Of a stretch of DNA of 39,696 bases, positions 1 to 10,044 are shown piece by piece. The stretch spans positions 1-39,696 of the forward strand of contig JACRAM010000114.1 in assembly GCA_016213405.1 (NCBI GenBank), read 5' to 3'. The translations under genes and the position numbers were made by a program. The notes beneath the pieces were generated by a model, which did no database searches, was not told where the DNA came from, and saw nothing but the letters and a program-made list of their open reading frames with translations. Source of the DNA: Bacteroidota bacterium. GTDB taxonomy: Bacteria > Bacteroidota > Bacteroidia > Palsa-948. The stretch's first letter is position 1, and each line of letters opens with the position of its first letter.

Positions 1-3000
1 GCCAACGCATCCGGATTCTTTATGGAAACATTGCAGGGCTGAGCAGGTGCGGCTTCTACAATATAACGGGCGCTGTCGGTAGGGGCATTGATATCTGTAT
101 AGGAAAGAGTTCCGTAAGAAACAGAATCAATCTTTGTCCAGCTGCCTGTGTTGTTTCCATCACGGAGAATATAATATTGAGAGAAAGAAAATCCTTCGTA
201 ATCATTTGTCCATATCAGATCAAAGGTGCTGGGCGGAGTGTAACTGGGAGTAGAAAGGTGAATGGTTCGGTGATGCGTGCTGAGTATGCTTTCACTTCCG
301 CAAGTATCCACTTCAGAAATTTTATACCGGTAAGAAGTTATTTTCGGATTTACTCCATTTGTTGTATCCGTAAACCACGATAAAGAATCATAATGAACAC
401 TTCCTATGTGCACATAATTATTTAAACCGATCTCTCTGTAAATACGAAAGCTGTCTACACCGCTTGTCACAAGTCGTTCCCAAACAATTACATTTTGTGT
501 GTTGGTGGCAGTATCAACTGTTACAAGGCAAATGGGAACTAATGGCAACGTTGAAACAATAGAAACACTCGCTGTTGAAGTGCATCCGTTGTTATCAATA
601 ACAGAGACCGTATAATTTCCTAAAGCCAATCCGGTAGCAGTTGCAGTTATTTGTACGGGAGAAGTGTTCCATGAATACGTGTAAAGAGTTGTTCCTCCCG
701 TAACATTTGCCGTTGCAGTTCCATCAGTGGCGCCATAGCAGTCAATAGTTGTTGGTGTGATGGAAGTTGAAAGCACATTCGGTTCAGTAACAATTACATT
801 GGTGATGCTTGTCTGGCAGCCGTTGTTATCTTTTGTCACTACGCTGTAAGTTCCTGCCGTTAATCCTGTGAAAACATTTGACATTTGGTAATTAGTTCCT
901 CCATCTTTAGAATATTGCAAAGGAGTTGTTCCTCCTGTTGCATTCACGGTGATGCTTCCGTTATTTCCTCCGTTACAACTCACGTTCACTTGTGTAGTGG
1001 TAAAAGAAAGTGAGCCGGGAGTGGTGATGGTAACACTCGCTGTTTTTGTACAACTCAAATTATCTGTAACGAGAATTGAATAAGTTCCGGTACAAAGATT
1101 AGCTGCAGTGGCTGAAGTGGTTTCTCCTGTGCTCCACGCATAGGTATAAGGCGCTGAGCCGCCAGTTATAGTTACCGTTGCAGAACCTATGCAGTTTCCA
1201 TTACAATTAATATTTGTTTGTGAAGTCGTGATGTTTATTGCCGATGGCTGCGTAATGGTAACTGTTTTTGAAGTGGTGCAGAGATTTGCATCTGTAACTA
1301 CAAGTGTATAATTTCCTGCTCCAAGCCCTGTTGCCATTTGTGTAGTCTGTCCGCCAGGATTCCAGGAATAAGTATAAGTACCTGTCCCTCCGGTAACATT
1401 TGCGTTTGCCGTTCCGCTTGGAGATACGCAGGAAGTTTGCGTGGGAGTTATGGTTGTGCTGAAAGCAGTTGGCTGCGTTATCGTAACAGTTGCTGAAACC
1501 AAACATCCCATAGTATCTCGTACAATCACTGAATACGTTCCTGCTGTCAATGCGGTAATGGCAGAAGTACTTGCGCTGTTGGACCATGTATAGGTAAATG
1601 GTGGAGCTGCACCCGTAACACTTGCTGTTACAAAACCATTATTGCCGCTTGGACACCAAATATTTTGTGAAGAGGTGCTAAATGACAAATTACAGTTGCC
1701 GAAATATTTTGCAACATATCCGTCATCGCTTCCGGCAGAAGTAATATTGGCAACTCCTATATTCGGATCGAAATCAACGGTGCCTGTGGAAAAAAAACCT
1801 GCGACATACACATTTCCTTTTTTATCCACATCCATATCGTATGCTAATGGTGCGTTTAATCGTTTTGCCCATATATAATTTCCGTTGCTGTCATATTTTC
1901 CGAAAAAAATATTTTTTAGCCCAGATGAAGTAAGATTTGCTGTGCCAGCACCTGGATCAAAGTCGGCAGTAAGCTGAAAATATCCTGCCACATATACATT
2001 CCTTGAAGTATCGGTTGCAATGCTGTATGCCCAGTCACCGGTTGTTCCTCCAATGCCTTTTGCCCAAAGATAATTTCCACTGTTGTCGTACTTGGCAAAG
2101 AAAATATCTTCAGCCCCTGTACTAATAAGATTTGAAATGCCTGCTCCCGGATCAAAGTCAACTGTGTTTTTAAAATAACCGGCTACAAGCACGTTGCCTG
2201 ATTTGTCAATCTTTAAATCGTATCCTCGGTCGCTTGATGCAGCACCGATATTATGTGCCCAGACGTAATTACCTCCACTGGTGTATTTGGCAATATAAAT
2301 GTCATCGCCAGCGGCTGTGAGATTTTGTGTTCCTGCTCCCGGGTCAAAGTCAACGGTTCCCCCATTGAACCAGCCGGTAATAAAAACATTGCCTGCTGCG
2401 TCAGCGACAATTGCTTTGCCGTAATCTGGATTTGTAGTTCCAATATTATGTGCCCAAAGATAATTTCCGTTGTTATCATATTTTGCATAGAAAGCATCCA
2501 TGCTGTTGGATACTGATGTCATGTTTGCAGTGCCTGCACCCGGATCAAAATCTACAGAGTAAGAAAAATACCCGGTGACAAGAATATTTGCAGACCTGTC
2601 TAAGCCAATATTAAATCCTTCATCATTACCTGGACCTCCCATTCTTTTAGCGAAAATAAAATTACCATTTCCATTATACTTCGCAAAGAAAATATCTGTT
2701 GCCCCCTGTGAAGTTAAGTTTGCAGTGCCTGCACCCGGGTCAAAGTCAACAGTATTATAGAACATGCCTGTTACATATACGTTTGCCACAGAGTCAAGCG
2801 CAATGCCATATCCATAATCTGAACCTGTGCCACCTACTACAAAAGCCCATTTATAATTTTCATTCTTATCATATTTAGCTACGAAAATGCTGTAAACATC
2901 TATAGGACTTAGCATTGCTGTTCCGACACCCGGATCAAAATCCACAGGAGCGTCAAACATACCTGTGATATACACATTGCCTGAATCATCCACCGCCACG

Positions 3001-3173
3001 CTGTTTGTATATTCCTGTTGAGAACTGCCAATATTATACGCCCACTTATAAGCGACATCGGCAGAAGTTTGCGCCAGCAATCTGTTTTCTGAAAAGAAAA
3101 AAATGATTGCGATGAAATGAAGGAGTCCCGCTATTGCAAGGATTCGTCCATTGGCAAATAATAGTCTTTTCAT
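1..3173 (-). CDS. Giant T9SS surface protein, SBBP propeller head and SprB stalk (partial, 3' end outside window)
   Basis: The frame is open from an ATG at 3173 to the left edge (about 1057 codons), so the protein is cut before its sorting domain. A hydrophobic signal peptide comes first (MKRLLFANGR..., cleaved near LLAQ). Then come seven SBBP-type beta-propeller repeats of about 65 residues, each with a DFDPG-like turn and the pattern GNVYITG...FFAKYD..GNYLWA (about residues 35-490). Five SprB repeats follow (NC.G...GSATVTGG..PYTYSW...GTYSVTVTD..GC), then the FnIII-like block seen in the other giants (VTVDTATNTQNVIVWE, IDSFRIYRE-like, KISEVDTCGSES), ending at NVSIKNPDAL. The start lies 6 bp after the stop of the upstream giant gene, so the two are probably co-transcribed. 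Export to the cell surface by T9SS is inferred from the homologous neighbours; the ligand is unknown. Confidence 0.85.
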   Translation of the reverse strand, partial: MKRLLFANGRILAIAGLLHFIAIIFFFSENRLLAQTSADVAYKWAYNIGSSQQEYTNSVAVDDSGNVYITGMFDAPVDFDPGVGTAMLSPIDVYSIFVAKYDKNENYKWAFVVGGTGSDYGYGIALDSVANVYVTGMFYNTVDFDPGAGTANLTSQGATDIFFAKYNGNGNFIFAKRMGGPGNDEGFNIGLDRSANILVTGYFSYSVDFDPGAGTANMTSVSNSMDAFYAKYDNNGNYLWAHNIGTTNPDYGKAIVADAAGNVFITGWFNGGTVDFDPGAGTQNLTAAGDDIYIAKYTSGGNYVWAHNIGAASSDRGYDLKIDKSGNVLVAGYFKNTVDFDPGAGISNLISTGAEDIFFAKYDNSGNYLWAKGIGGTTGDWAYSIATDTSRNVYVAGYFQLTADFDPGAGTANLTSSGLKNIFFGKYDSNGNYIWAKRLNAPLAYDMDVDKKGNVYVAGFFSTGTVDFDPNIGVANITSAGSDDGYVAKYFGNCNLSFSTSSQNIWCPSGNNGFVTASVTGAAPPFTYTWSNSASTSAITALTAGTYSVIVRDTMGCLVSATVTITQPTAFSTTITPTQTSCVSPSGTANANVTGGTGTYTYSWNPGGQTTQMATGLGAGNYTLVVTDANLCTTSKTVTITQPSAINITTSQTNINCNGNCIGSATVTITGGSAPYTYAWSTGETTSATAANLCTGTYSILVTDNLSCTKTASVTITTPGSLSFTTTQVNVSCNGGNNGSITVNATGGTTPLQYSKDGGTNYQMSNVFTGLTAGTYSVVTKDNNGCQTSITNVIVTEPNVLSTSITPTTIDCYGATDGTATANVTGGTTLYTYSWNTSPVQITATATGLALGNYTVSVIDNNGCTSTASVSIVSTLPLVPICLVTVDTATNTQNVIVWERLVTSGVDSFRIYREIGLNNYVHIGSVHYDSLSWFTDTTNGVNPKITSYRYKISEVDTCGSESILSTHHRTIHLSTPSYTPPSTFDLIWTNDYEGFSFSQYYILRDGNNTGSWTKIDSVSYGTLSYTDINAPTDSARYIVEAAPAQPCNVSIKNPDAL

Positions 3174-3179
3174 TGTGTT

Positions 3180-6100
3180 TTATTTTTGAATTATAATTTT
3201 TTGATTTACCATACCTTCATTAGTTATCACTTGCAATTGATAAATCCCTTTTCCTATTTCAGGAATTTTTATTTCTGTTTTCTTTCCGTTAACGGATGTT
3301 TGATAAACTAATTCACCCAGCATATTATAGATTTTGATGATGCAAGGTGATTTTGTTTCCAATGTAAAATTTCCGTGATTGGGATTTGGATAAATGCTGA
3401 TTAAATTATTCAGTGATGTTTCAGCAACCGATATTGGTCCCCCCAGCCGGTCAGAAGTATTTGACTTGGATGATTTAATGGAAGAAGCAAATACATTCGG
3501 GTTTTTTATCGAAACATTACATGCTTGAGATGGCGCTGCCTCCACAATATAACGTGCGCTGTCGGTGGGAATGGGATGTCCGAAACCAAAATCCGTATAA
3601 GAAAGATTTCCGAAGGTTACCGAATCAATCTTTACCCAACTGCCATTGTTGTTATTATCCCGTAAAATATAATACAGAGGAAAAGAAAAACCTTCATAGT
3701 CATTTGTCCAGATAAGATCAAATGTATTGGGTGGGGTAAATTGCGGAGTGGAAAGATGGATGGTTCGATGATGACTGCTTAAGGCGCTTTCTCCCAAGCA
3801 GGTATCCACTACAGAAATCTTATAGCGGTAGGATTGAACTTTCGGGTTCACGCCATTGGTAGTATCGGTGAACCATGACAGAGAATCATACGAAACGCTT
3901 CCTATGTGCACATAATTATTCAAGCCAATCTCGCGGTAAACTCTGAAACTGTCAATGGCTCCCTGCGGCAAAGGTTTTTCCCACACAACAACATTTTGTG
4001 TATTGGTAGAAGTATCAACTGTTACCAGGCAGATGGGAGGCGCAGGAACTGAAGATGAACTTACAGGATAAACCGATGAAACAGCAGTACATCCATTTGC
4101 ATTGGTAACGGTAACCCAATAATTACCGGCACTGCTGACACTAATACTTGTTGTGGTTGCACCGGTATTCCATGAGTAAGTCACTCCGGCAATGGTGGAT
4201 GCAGTTAAGGTAACAGAAGTTCCTGTGCAGGGGTCAATAACACCTGAAGAAGAAATGGTTGGCTGAGCAGGATTAGTAAAAAAGGTTATCTGCGCATCGG
4301 CAGAGGTTACCGAACATCCGTTGAAATCGGTAACGGTTATGGAATAAAATCCGTTTTGGGTAACTACTAAAGTGTCATTGGTACTTCCTGTAATGACAGA
4401 ACTGTTGAGGTTCCATTGTAACGTATAGGTCGGAGCGGCATTAGTTCCAGCCAGCAGAATAATAGTATCGCCATTGCAGAGATTCACAGGACCGGCAGGA
4501 GAAACGGTTGCCGAGTGAGTGCAGCCGGATGTACCTGTTGCATTAATATATTGTATCTGCTTAAGTGAATCAATACATCCGGTGATAATATTTGTTGCAG
4601 TGAGTGTTACGTCAAATAATCCCGGAGTTGAATACGTATGAAAAACAGTTACGTTGTTTGAACTCAGGGAATTTCCATCGCCCCAGTTCCAGTTGTAAGT
4701 GTATTGTGCCTGGTTAGTAGTGCTGTTGGTGAAAGTGACCACCAGCGGTATGTTGCCTGTTATAGGATTTGCTGAAAAAGCGATTGCAGCAACGGGACGA
4801 GTAATAGTGACTGTAGTAGTGGGAGAAGTACAATTGTTAGTATCCTTTACGGTTACAGAATAAGTACCCGGAGCAAGATTTGAAAAAATATTTGAAGATT
4901 GGAATGTGCTTGCTCCATTATCTGAATACCGGTAGGGAGTTGTTCCCCCGCTTGCATTTACAGTAATGCTTCCATTGTAACCGCTCATGCAGCTTGTAAC
5001 ATTAGAAGAACTGACAGAATAAGAGAGTACTGCCGGCTGGGTAATACTAACGGAATAAGAAGATGTTTTACATCCCCAATTATCTTTCACCACAACCGTA
5101 TAAGTACTGGCAGATAAATTCGAAAAAGTATTTGGCGCCTGATAACTGCTTCCTCCGTTATCCGAATATAAATAAGGCAGAGGTCCTCCGGAGGCAGTTA
5201 TGCTGATGCTTCCGTTTCCGCTGCCATTGCAAGTAAGATTGGTGGAGGTAACATTTATCTGAAGGTCTTGCGATGGGTCGTATTTGAAAAAATCTTTGTA
5301 ATAAGTGGAGATAGAACTATTATATCCTATTCCCATGTACCCATAATTTCCAATAGAGAAAGCAGATGCGCTGTATCTTGCAGGTCCGGGAAAGTCCGTT
5401 CTGCGCAACCAAATATCGGTTGTCTGGTCATATTGCCAGAAATCTTTGTAGTAAGTGCTACCATTTGATCCGGTTCCAATATATCCTTTTGTGCCGATTG
5501 CAAAACCAGCTGCACTTTGCCTTCCTGTTCCTCCGAAATTTGTTTTTTGCAGCCACGCATTTCCTGTCGGGTCATACTCCCAAAAATCTTGTTTATAGTT
5601 AGGCGCAGTGCTGCTATATCCGGTACCTATATATCCTTTTGTTCCGATGGAAAAGCCAACAGTGTTCATTCTTGCCGTTCCGCCAAAATCTGCTTTCTGA
5701 GTCCATGTATTTAAAGTTGTATCGTATTCCCAAAAATCTCTTACAAATGTTCCATCGTAACCGGTGCCTATATATCCTTTTCCTGCTATAGAAAAACCAA
5801 CTGCCGAATATCTTGCTGTTCCGCCAAAGTTTGTTTTTTGCAACCAGTTATTTGATGCCTGATCCCATTCCCAAAAATCTTGTTGTGAACCTCCACCGGT
5901 TCCCGTTCCAATGTATCCTTTTGTGCCAATGGAAAAACCTACTGCAAAATATCTTGCCGTTCCGCCAAAATCTGCTTTCTGAGTCCATGCATTAGAAGTT
6001 GTATCATATTCCCAAAAATCTTTTCTGGAAATTGTTCCATCAAGCCCGGTGCCTATATATCCTTTTCCTCCTATAGAAAAACCAACTGCCCCGTATCTGG

Positions 6101-7814
6101 ATACACCTCCGAAATCTGCTTTGGGTGACCAGGCACCGTGAAGCAAAGGAACAGCATAATTATCTTTCCTGTTACATCCCACTGCATCTGTAACAGTAAC
6201 TGTGTAACTACCGAACATTAATCCTGTAGCGGTTGATGTTGTTTGTACGGGAGAAGTATTCCATGAATAAGTATAAGGCGAAACACCGCCTGCAACTACA
6301 GTTGCTGTTCCATCACTGTTTCCCAAACAACTTTCCCCCGTTGAAGAAAGGTTTGCGGATAAATTACAGAGACCGTATTTTAAAAAGAAAATGTCGCCAG
6401 CGGATGCCGTGAGATTAGCTGTTCCAACGCCTGCGTCAAAGTCGGCTGTGAGATTGAAATACCCCGTGACATAAATATTGCCGGAGGCATCAAGAACTAC
6501 GCTACTGCCTTTATCAGTATTTGTACCCCCAATGCTTTTTACCCACTGGTAATTACCGCTGCTATCATATTTTGCAAAGAAGATATCTTCACCTCCAACC
6601 GGGGTGATATTATCAGAACCTGCGCCCGGGTCAAAGTCAGCTACGGCATCAAAAGACCCCGTGATATAAACATTGCCGGAGGTATCAACGGCTATACTGT
6701 ACCCATAATCAGTGCCTGTACCTGCAATATTTTTTGCCCAGAGGTAATTCCCGTTGCTATCGTATTTTGCAAAGTAGACGTCCCAACTAGCCAACGAAGT
6801 GAGATTAGTCGTTCCAGCGCCCGGATCAAAGTCGGCTGTGCTTCGAAAATAACCCGTGATAAAAACATTGCCGGTGGCATCAATGGTTAGACCATGCGAT
6901 TCATCATCGAGTGTGCTCCCAATGTTTTTTGCCCAGAGGTAATTGCCGCTTGCATCGTATTTTGCAAAGAAGATGTCATAACCACCCACAGGAGTGAGAG
7001 TGACTGTACTTCCACTCGGGTCAAAATCGGATGCGCCTTTGAATCGTCCTGTGATATAAACATTGCCGGATGTATCAACGGCTATACCGTATCCATAATC
7101 ACTGCCTGTAGAACTCCCGATACTTCCTGCCCAGAGGTAATTGCCGCTTGCATCGTATTTTGCAAAGAAGACGTCATAAGTACCACCCACCGAAGCGAGA
7201 TTAGCGGTGCCTGCACCCGGGTCAAAATCGGTTGTGCCTTGAAAAGTACCCGTAATAAAAACATTGCCGGATTTATCAACGGTAAGGCTGTATCCATAAG
7301 ATAACCATGTGCTGCCAATGTTGTTTGCCCAGAGGTAATTGCCGCTTGCATCGTATTTTGCAAAGAACATATCTTCCGTAAGACCTACCGCAGTGAGATT
7401 AGCCGTTCCTGCGCCCGGGTCAAAATCGGCTGTTTCATCAAAAGAACCTGTGATATAAACGTTGCCGGATGTATCAACGGCTATGCTGTATCCATAATCA
7501 GTGCTTATGCTGCCAATGCTTTTCGCCCAAATGTAATTTCCGTTGCTGTTATATTTTGCAAAGAAGATGTCAGCACCGCCTGCCGAAATAAGATTTGCTG
7601 TTCCAGCGCCCGGGTCAAAGTCGGTTGTCCCCTGAAAAGAACCCGTGATATAAATATTGCCGGAGGAATCAAGGACTATACTGGATGCCGCATCAAAACT
7701 TGTGCTTCCGATTTTTTTCGCCCATTCGTATTTGGCGAATTGAGCGCTGCAATTGATAATTATCAATAAAAAAAATGCAGTGAGAAGTGATTTTGTTGGG
7801 TAAAGTTTTTTCAT
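3180..7814 (-). CDS. Giant T9SS surface protein with SBBP and kelch propeller heads
   Basis: A 1544-residue secreted protein. Rough order: signal peptide 1-25; seven SBBP repeats with DFDPG turns to about 500; one SprB repeat; six kelch/galactose-oxidase-like repeats (FGGTARY.AVGFSIGTKGYIGTG...DFWEYD...W.QK) about 565-870; two SprB-like repeats; a PKD domain (FTNSTTNQAQYTYNWNWGDG) near 1030-1090; Ig-like segments; the FnIII-like block (VVWEKPLPQGAIDSFRVYRE) about 1275-1455; and a type A sorting domain (IYPNPNHGNFTLET ... KGIYQLQVITNEG ... KIIIQK). Two different propeller types in one polypeptide is unusual for this set. T9SS export and surface anchoring follow from the sorting domain; binding or adhesion is inferred. 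A strong promoter lies just upstream, and the next giant gene starts 6 bp after the stop. Confidence 0.93.
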   Translation of the reverse strand: MKKLYPTKSLLTAFFLLIIINCSAQFAKYEWAKKIGSTSFDAASSIVLDSSGNIYITGSFQGTTDFDPGAGTANLISAGGADIFFAKYNSNGNYIWAKSIGSISTDYGYSIAVDTSGNVYITGSFDETADFDPGAGTANLTAVGLTEDMFFAKYDASGNYLWANNIGSTWLSYGYSLTVDKSGNVFITGTFQGTTDFDPGAGTANLASVGGTYDVFFAKYDASGNYLWAGSIGSSTGSDYGYGIAVDTSGNVYITGRFKGASDFDPSGSTVTLTPVGGYDIFFAKYDASGNYLWAKNIGSTLDDESHGLTIDATGNVFITGYFRSTADFDPGAGTTNLTSLASWDVYFAKYDSNGNYLWAKNIAGTGTDYGYSIAVDTSGNVYITGSFDAVADFDPGAGSDNITPVGGEDIFFAKYDSSGNYQWVKSIGGTNTDKGSSVVLDASGNIYVTGYFNLTADFDAGVGTANLTASAGDIFFLKYGLCNLSANLSSTGESCLGNSDGTATVVAGGVSPYTYSWNTSPVQTTSTATGLMFGSYTVTVTDAVGCNRKDNYAVPLLHGAWSPKADFGGVSRYGAVGFSIGGKGYIGTGLDGTISRKDFWEYDTTSNAWTQKADFGGTARYFAVGFSIGTKGYIGTGTGGGSQQDFWEWDQASNNWLQKTNFGGTARYSAVGFSIAGKGYIGTGYDGTFVRDFWEYDTTLNTWTQKADFGGTARMNTVGFSIGTKGYIGTGYSSTAPNYKQDFWEYDPTGNAWLQKTNFGGTGRQSAAGFAIGTKGYIGTGSNGSTYYKDFWQYDQTTDIWLRRTDFPGPARYSASAFSIGNYGYMGIGYNSSISTYYKDFFKYDPSQDLQINVTSTNLTCNGSGNGSISITASGGPLPYLYSDNGGSSYQAPNTFSNLSASTYTVVVKDNWGCKTSSYSVSITQPAVLSYSVSSSNVTSCMSGYNGSITVNASGGTTPYRYSDNGASTFQSSNIFSNLAPGTYSVTVKDTNNCTSPTTTVTITRPVAAIAFSANPITGNIPLVVTFTNSTTNQAQYTYNWNWGDGNSLSSNNVTVFHTYSTPGLFDVTLTATNIITGCIDSLKQIQYINATGTSGCTHSATVSPAGPVNLCNGDTIILLAGTNAAPTYTLQWNLNSSVITGSTNDTLVVTQNGFYSITVTDFNGCSVTSADAQITFFTNPAQPTISSSGVIDPCTGTSVTLTASTIAGVTYSWNTGATTTSISVSSAGNYWVTVTNANGCTAVSSVYPVSSSSVPAPPICLVTVDTSTNTQNVVVWEKPLPQGAIDSFRVYREIGLNNYVHIGSVSYDSLSWFTDTTNGVNPKVQSYRYKISVVDTCLGESALSSHHRTIHLSTPQFTPPNTFDLIWTNDYEGFSFPLYYILRDNNNNGSWVKIDSVTFGNLSYTDFGFGHPIPTDSARYIVEAAPSQACNVSIKNPNVFASSIKSSKSNTSDRLGGPISVAETSLNNLISIYPNPNHGNFTLETKSPCIIKIYNMLGELVYQTSVNGKKTEIKIPEIGKGIYQLQVITNEGMVNQKIIIQK

Positions 7815-7842
7815 GTGTAATGGATTAAATTATGAGCAAGCA

Positions 7843-7873
7843 CAAACATACTAAAACCTTTCAGATAAACAAA
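7843..7873 (-). promoter_or_regulatory. Bacteroidota-type promoter of the two-gene giant operon
   Basis: On the minus strand the sequence reads TTTG, exactly 19 bases, then TATGTTTG. This matches the known Bacteroidota sigma-ABfr consensus TTTG-N19-TAnnTTTG. The -7 box ends 28 bases before the ATG at 7814, leaving a leader of about 20-25 bases. Confidence 0.75.
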
Positions 7874-7926
7874 TCAGTTAAAGCGGGTTTTAGACGAAAT
7901 TAAATTAACAAAGAGTTCGGAACACG

Positions 7927-7967
7927 GATGTGTTTTACGCAGAGTTTTTCAGGAGAACTGCCGGGAC
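7927..7967. repeat. Dispersed gene-3'-end repeat (copy 1)
   Basis: Contains GATGTGTTTTACGCAGAG and CAGGAGAACTGCCGGGACTAA. The first half is almost identical to 13281-13310, and the second half belongs to the GGAGACT..GC.GGACTAA family found beside most minus-strand stop codons between 8 and 13 kb. It lies downstream of the HEAT-repeat gene. Confidence 0.6.
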
Positions 7968-7995
7968 TAAAGAAACCATCCCTGCCTAACTCGGT

Positions 7996-8757
7996 TCATT
8001 TTTTATAATGTTTGCTGATATAATCAATTGCCTGCGCTTGCGTGAGAACCGAAAATTTTTTATAGCGGTTGTGAACATCAATGATTTCTTCAACTGCTTT
8101 ATCAGTTAATTCTTTATTGCTCCATTTATTTAAATCTGCTATTACTGTTTGAAGGCATCCTTTTTTATAGGCAATTTGTCCGAGCACATGAATGAGCGTG
8201 TTTCGCACTCTTGCGGTTTTGTCATGTTGTAATTCTTTGAGCATTGGCAAAATATCCTGCGGATATTTTCTTCCGCGCAGTTCAATGCCATGGCAAATTT
8301 CCCTGCGAACTTCTTTATCCGGATGATGTAAATATTTTTTCGCCCATTTTAAAACCGGCTTCGCGTTTCTCTCCCCCATCTTTTTGACCGAACCTATCAC
8401 TGCATTTCTTATGGAATGGTGTTCATCAAAAAGCCCTTTGTCAAAAAAATATTCAACTGTGTTAAACGCTTTTATTCCGATTTCACCGGCAGAATTTATA
8501 ACTGTCTGCCGGATTTTAAATTCTTTTTCAGCCAGCAGTGTATCAAGCAGCTTGATTATTTTCTTTTGCAGGTTTTTGTTTGCATGATATATTTTCCCGA
8601 TAGTCAGATAAGCTGACTTTCTGATGTAGGTGTCCTCATCTGAAAAGTAGTCAGCTACCCTGCTCTGATCGTTTTTATTGATGCCGGAAAGAATATCGCT
8701 GCTGATTTGCCCAACACGTTTTGCCCGTTCTTCTTTTGTGAGGTCGTAAAAGCTCAT
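7996..8757 (-). CDS. HEAT-repeat protein (possible DNA-alkylation-repair-like fold)
   Basis: A 253-residue protein without a signal peptide, so probably cytoplasmic. It is built of tandem helical pairs of HEAT type: IRKSAYLTIGKIY, IRQTVINSAGEIG, IRNAVIGSVKKMG, VRREICHGIELRG, VRNTLIHVLGQIA. The VR/IR...A/L...G spacing recurs about every 37-40 residues. Such solenoids act as protein- or nucleic-acid-binding scaffolds; the AlkC/AlkD glycosylases have the same architecture, but no glycosylase signature is clear, so no activity is assigned. The ATG at 8757 is used. The closest -7-like sequence (TACTTTTA, about 20 bases upstream) lacks a good -33 partner. A gene-end repeat lies downstream. Confidence 0.8.
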   Translation of the reverse strand: MSFYDLTKEERAKRVGQISSDILSGINKNDQSRVADYFSDEDTYIRKSAYLTIGKIYHANKNLQKKIIKLLDTLLAEKEFKIRQTVINSAGEIGIKAFNTVEYFFDKGLFDEHHSIRNAVIGSVKKMGERNAKPVLKWAKKYLHHPDKEVRREICHGIELRGRKYPQDILPMLKELQHDKTARVRNTLIHVLGQIAYKKGCLQTVIADLNKWSNKELTDKAVEEIIDVHNRYKKFSVLTQAQAIDYISKHYKK

Positions 8758-8790
8758 TTCGCAGGTAAAAGTACGATAAACATTTTATTT

Positions 8791-8843
8791 TTGTTCCATC
8801 AGTATCTCCTCTCAGAGTCCCTTAACAGGACTGATTGGACTAA
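8791..8843. repeat. Dispersed gene-3'-end hairpin repeat (copy 2)
   Basis: Begins TTGTTCCATCAGTATCTCCTC and ends TTGGACTAA, one base before the stop codon of the hydrolase gene. The core AGTCC-cttaaca-GGACT can form a small hairpin. The leading part is shared with copies at 9997 and 11211. Confidence 0.6.
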
Positions 8844-8844
8844 G

Positions 8845-9942
8845 TCAGTTGTCGGTGATTACTAATTTGTCTGCCGAGATGGTTTTATTGTCTTGAGTCA
8901 GTCGAAGAAAATACAGTCCGCTTGGAAGATTATCGCGGTGCAAGGTGATTGTCTGTTCGCTGATATTTTTCAGTTGTTTTACTTGCTTCCCGAATGAATT
9001 ATAAACTGTTAAGGTTGCGTTGTTAAAATTGTCTTTCATTTTTAAAGTTATCTCCCACGAAAAAGGATTTGGAAAAACACGAATGCCTGTTTTATTTAGT
9101 TCTTCTCCAACCGACAACGTTCCGTTATAGCACAAGAGATAATTATCCAGAATAGAATCTTTATATGCAAAACTTGACTGCATTTGAAAACCATCGTGGT
9201 CTAAGGCAGGGTCTTGAATGAATATATCAACAGTAGCTCCCTGCCCTTGCAGCCATGTTTGTGTATTTGTCATTTTAGCACATCCTACAATTGTATCAAG
9301 ACCCCCGCAAAACAAGTTCCAATGCTTGCCTGCAAAAACATTGGGTCCATAAACGCCACTATTGATGGAATCATACAAAGGATAATTGGGGTCTGCACTG
9401 CCGGAATTAGATATGGTAGTGCAGAAATAATTATTGCCGCTTTGAATATCCTTAAATATAATTGCATACGAACGGGCTGAACCCCTGCTAAAACCATGAA
9501 GCAGCACTTTGCCCGAAGGGTAACTGATATTGGTCAATGCTGAATCAAAATAACTATAAAGGGTATCATCAGGAAAGTAATCGTAGGGTGGATTGGGGCG
9601 ATAGCGATACCATTGAAGAGCAATTATTCCGCAGCCATGCTGCAGCGCTTGTTGATGCCAGCTTCTAAACTCCATGAAAGCATTACAATGCGAACCGTGC
9701 ATTGAAACAATAAGCGGTGTTGTGTTTGGGGCTGAACCGTTAGGAAACCATTGTACATAAAATGAATTCCCATCAGGAGTTGCAAGTATTTGCGCCCCAT
9801 TCGTTAAAGCGGAATCCACAATTATTGGATCCTGGGCATACGCTGAATCATATAATGCTTGCGCTGCGGGAGGTAATTGTGCAAACACACTTGTAATAGA
9901 AGTGCTAAGCGCTGTGCAAATAATAAATAATATTTTTTTCAT
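8845..9942 (-). CDS. Secreted alpha/beta-hydrolase (esterase-like) with T9SS sorting domain
   Basis: 365 residues. Signal peptide 1-22 (MKKILFIICTALSTSITSVFAQ). The hydrolase domain spans about 25-275 and shows an oxyanion-type MHGS (81-84), a nucleophile elbow GFSRGS with Ser152, a candidate Asp216 in CGGLD, and His249 in LDHDGF: a complete Ser-Asp-His triad in the expected order, as in PHB-depolymerase/feruloyl-esterase-like enzymes. The C-terminal 80 residues form a T9SS sorting domain (VFPNPFSWEITL, LTVYNSFGKQV, LPSGLYFLRLTQ). The substrate is unknown. It is a tandem paralogue of the gene at 10045-11151; the last codons of the two are identical in DNA. Confidence 0.85.
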   Translation of the reverse strand: MKKILFIICTALSTSITSVFAQLPPAAQALYDSAYAQDPIIVDSALTNGAQILATPDGNSFYVQWFPNGSAPNTTPLIVSMHGSHCNAFMEFRSWHQQALQHGCGIIALQWYRYRPNPPYDYFPDDTLYSYFDSALTNISYPSGKVLLHGFSRGSARSYAIIFKDIQSGNNYFCTTISNSGSADPNYPLYDSINSGVYGPNVFAGKHWNLFCGGLDTIVGCAKMTNTQTWLQGQGATVDIFIQDPALDHDGFQMQSSFAYKDSILDNYLLCYNGTLSVGEELNKTGIRVFPNPFSWEITLKMKDNFNNATLTVYNSFGKQVKQLKNISEQTITLHRDNLPSGLYFLRLTQDNKTISADKLVITDN

Positions 9943-9996
9943 TGTTGATATTTGTTCTTTAGATGAATAAATAATAACAAGGTTTAACTAGTTCAT

Positions 9997-10043
9997 TTTT
10001 GTTCCATCAGAAAGTTCCTTGCGGGAGACTCTGCCTGGACTAA
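9997..10043. repeat. Dispersed gene-3'-end repeat (copy 3)
   Basis: Contains TTGTTCCATCAG and GCGGGAGACTCTGCCTGGACTAA, ending just before the stop codon of the second hydrolase. Same family as 8791-8843, 11211-11293 and, inverted, 39471-39535. Confidence 0.6.
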
Positions 10044-10044
10044 G

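Noticed and set aside
5327-5602. ORFs in other frames over the kelch region
   Set aside because: They repeat with the period of the kelch units and are shadows of the giant gene.
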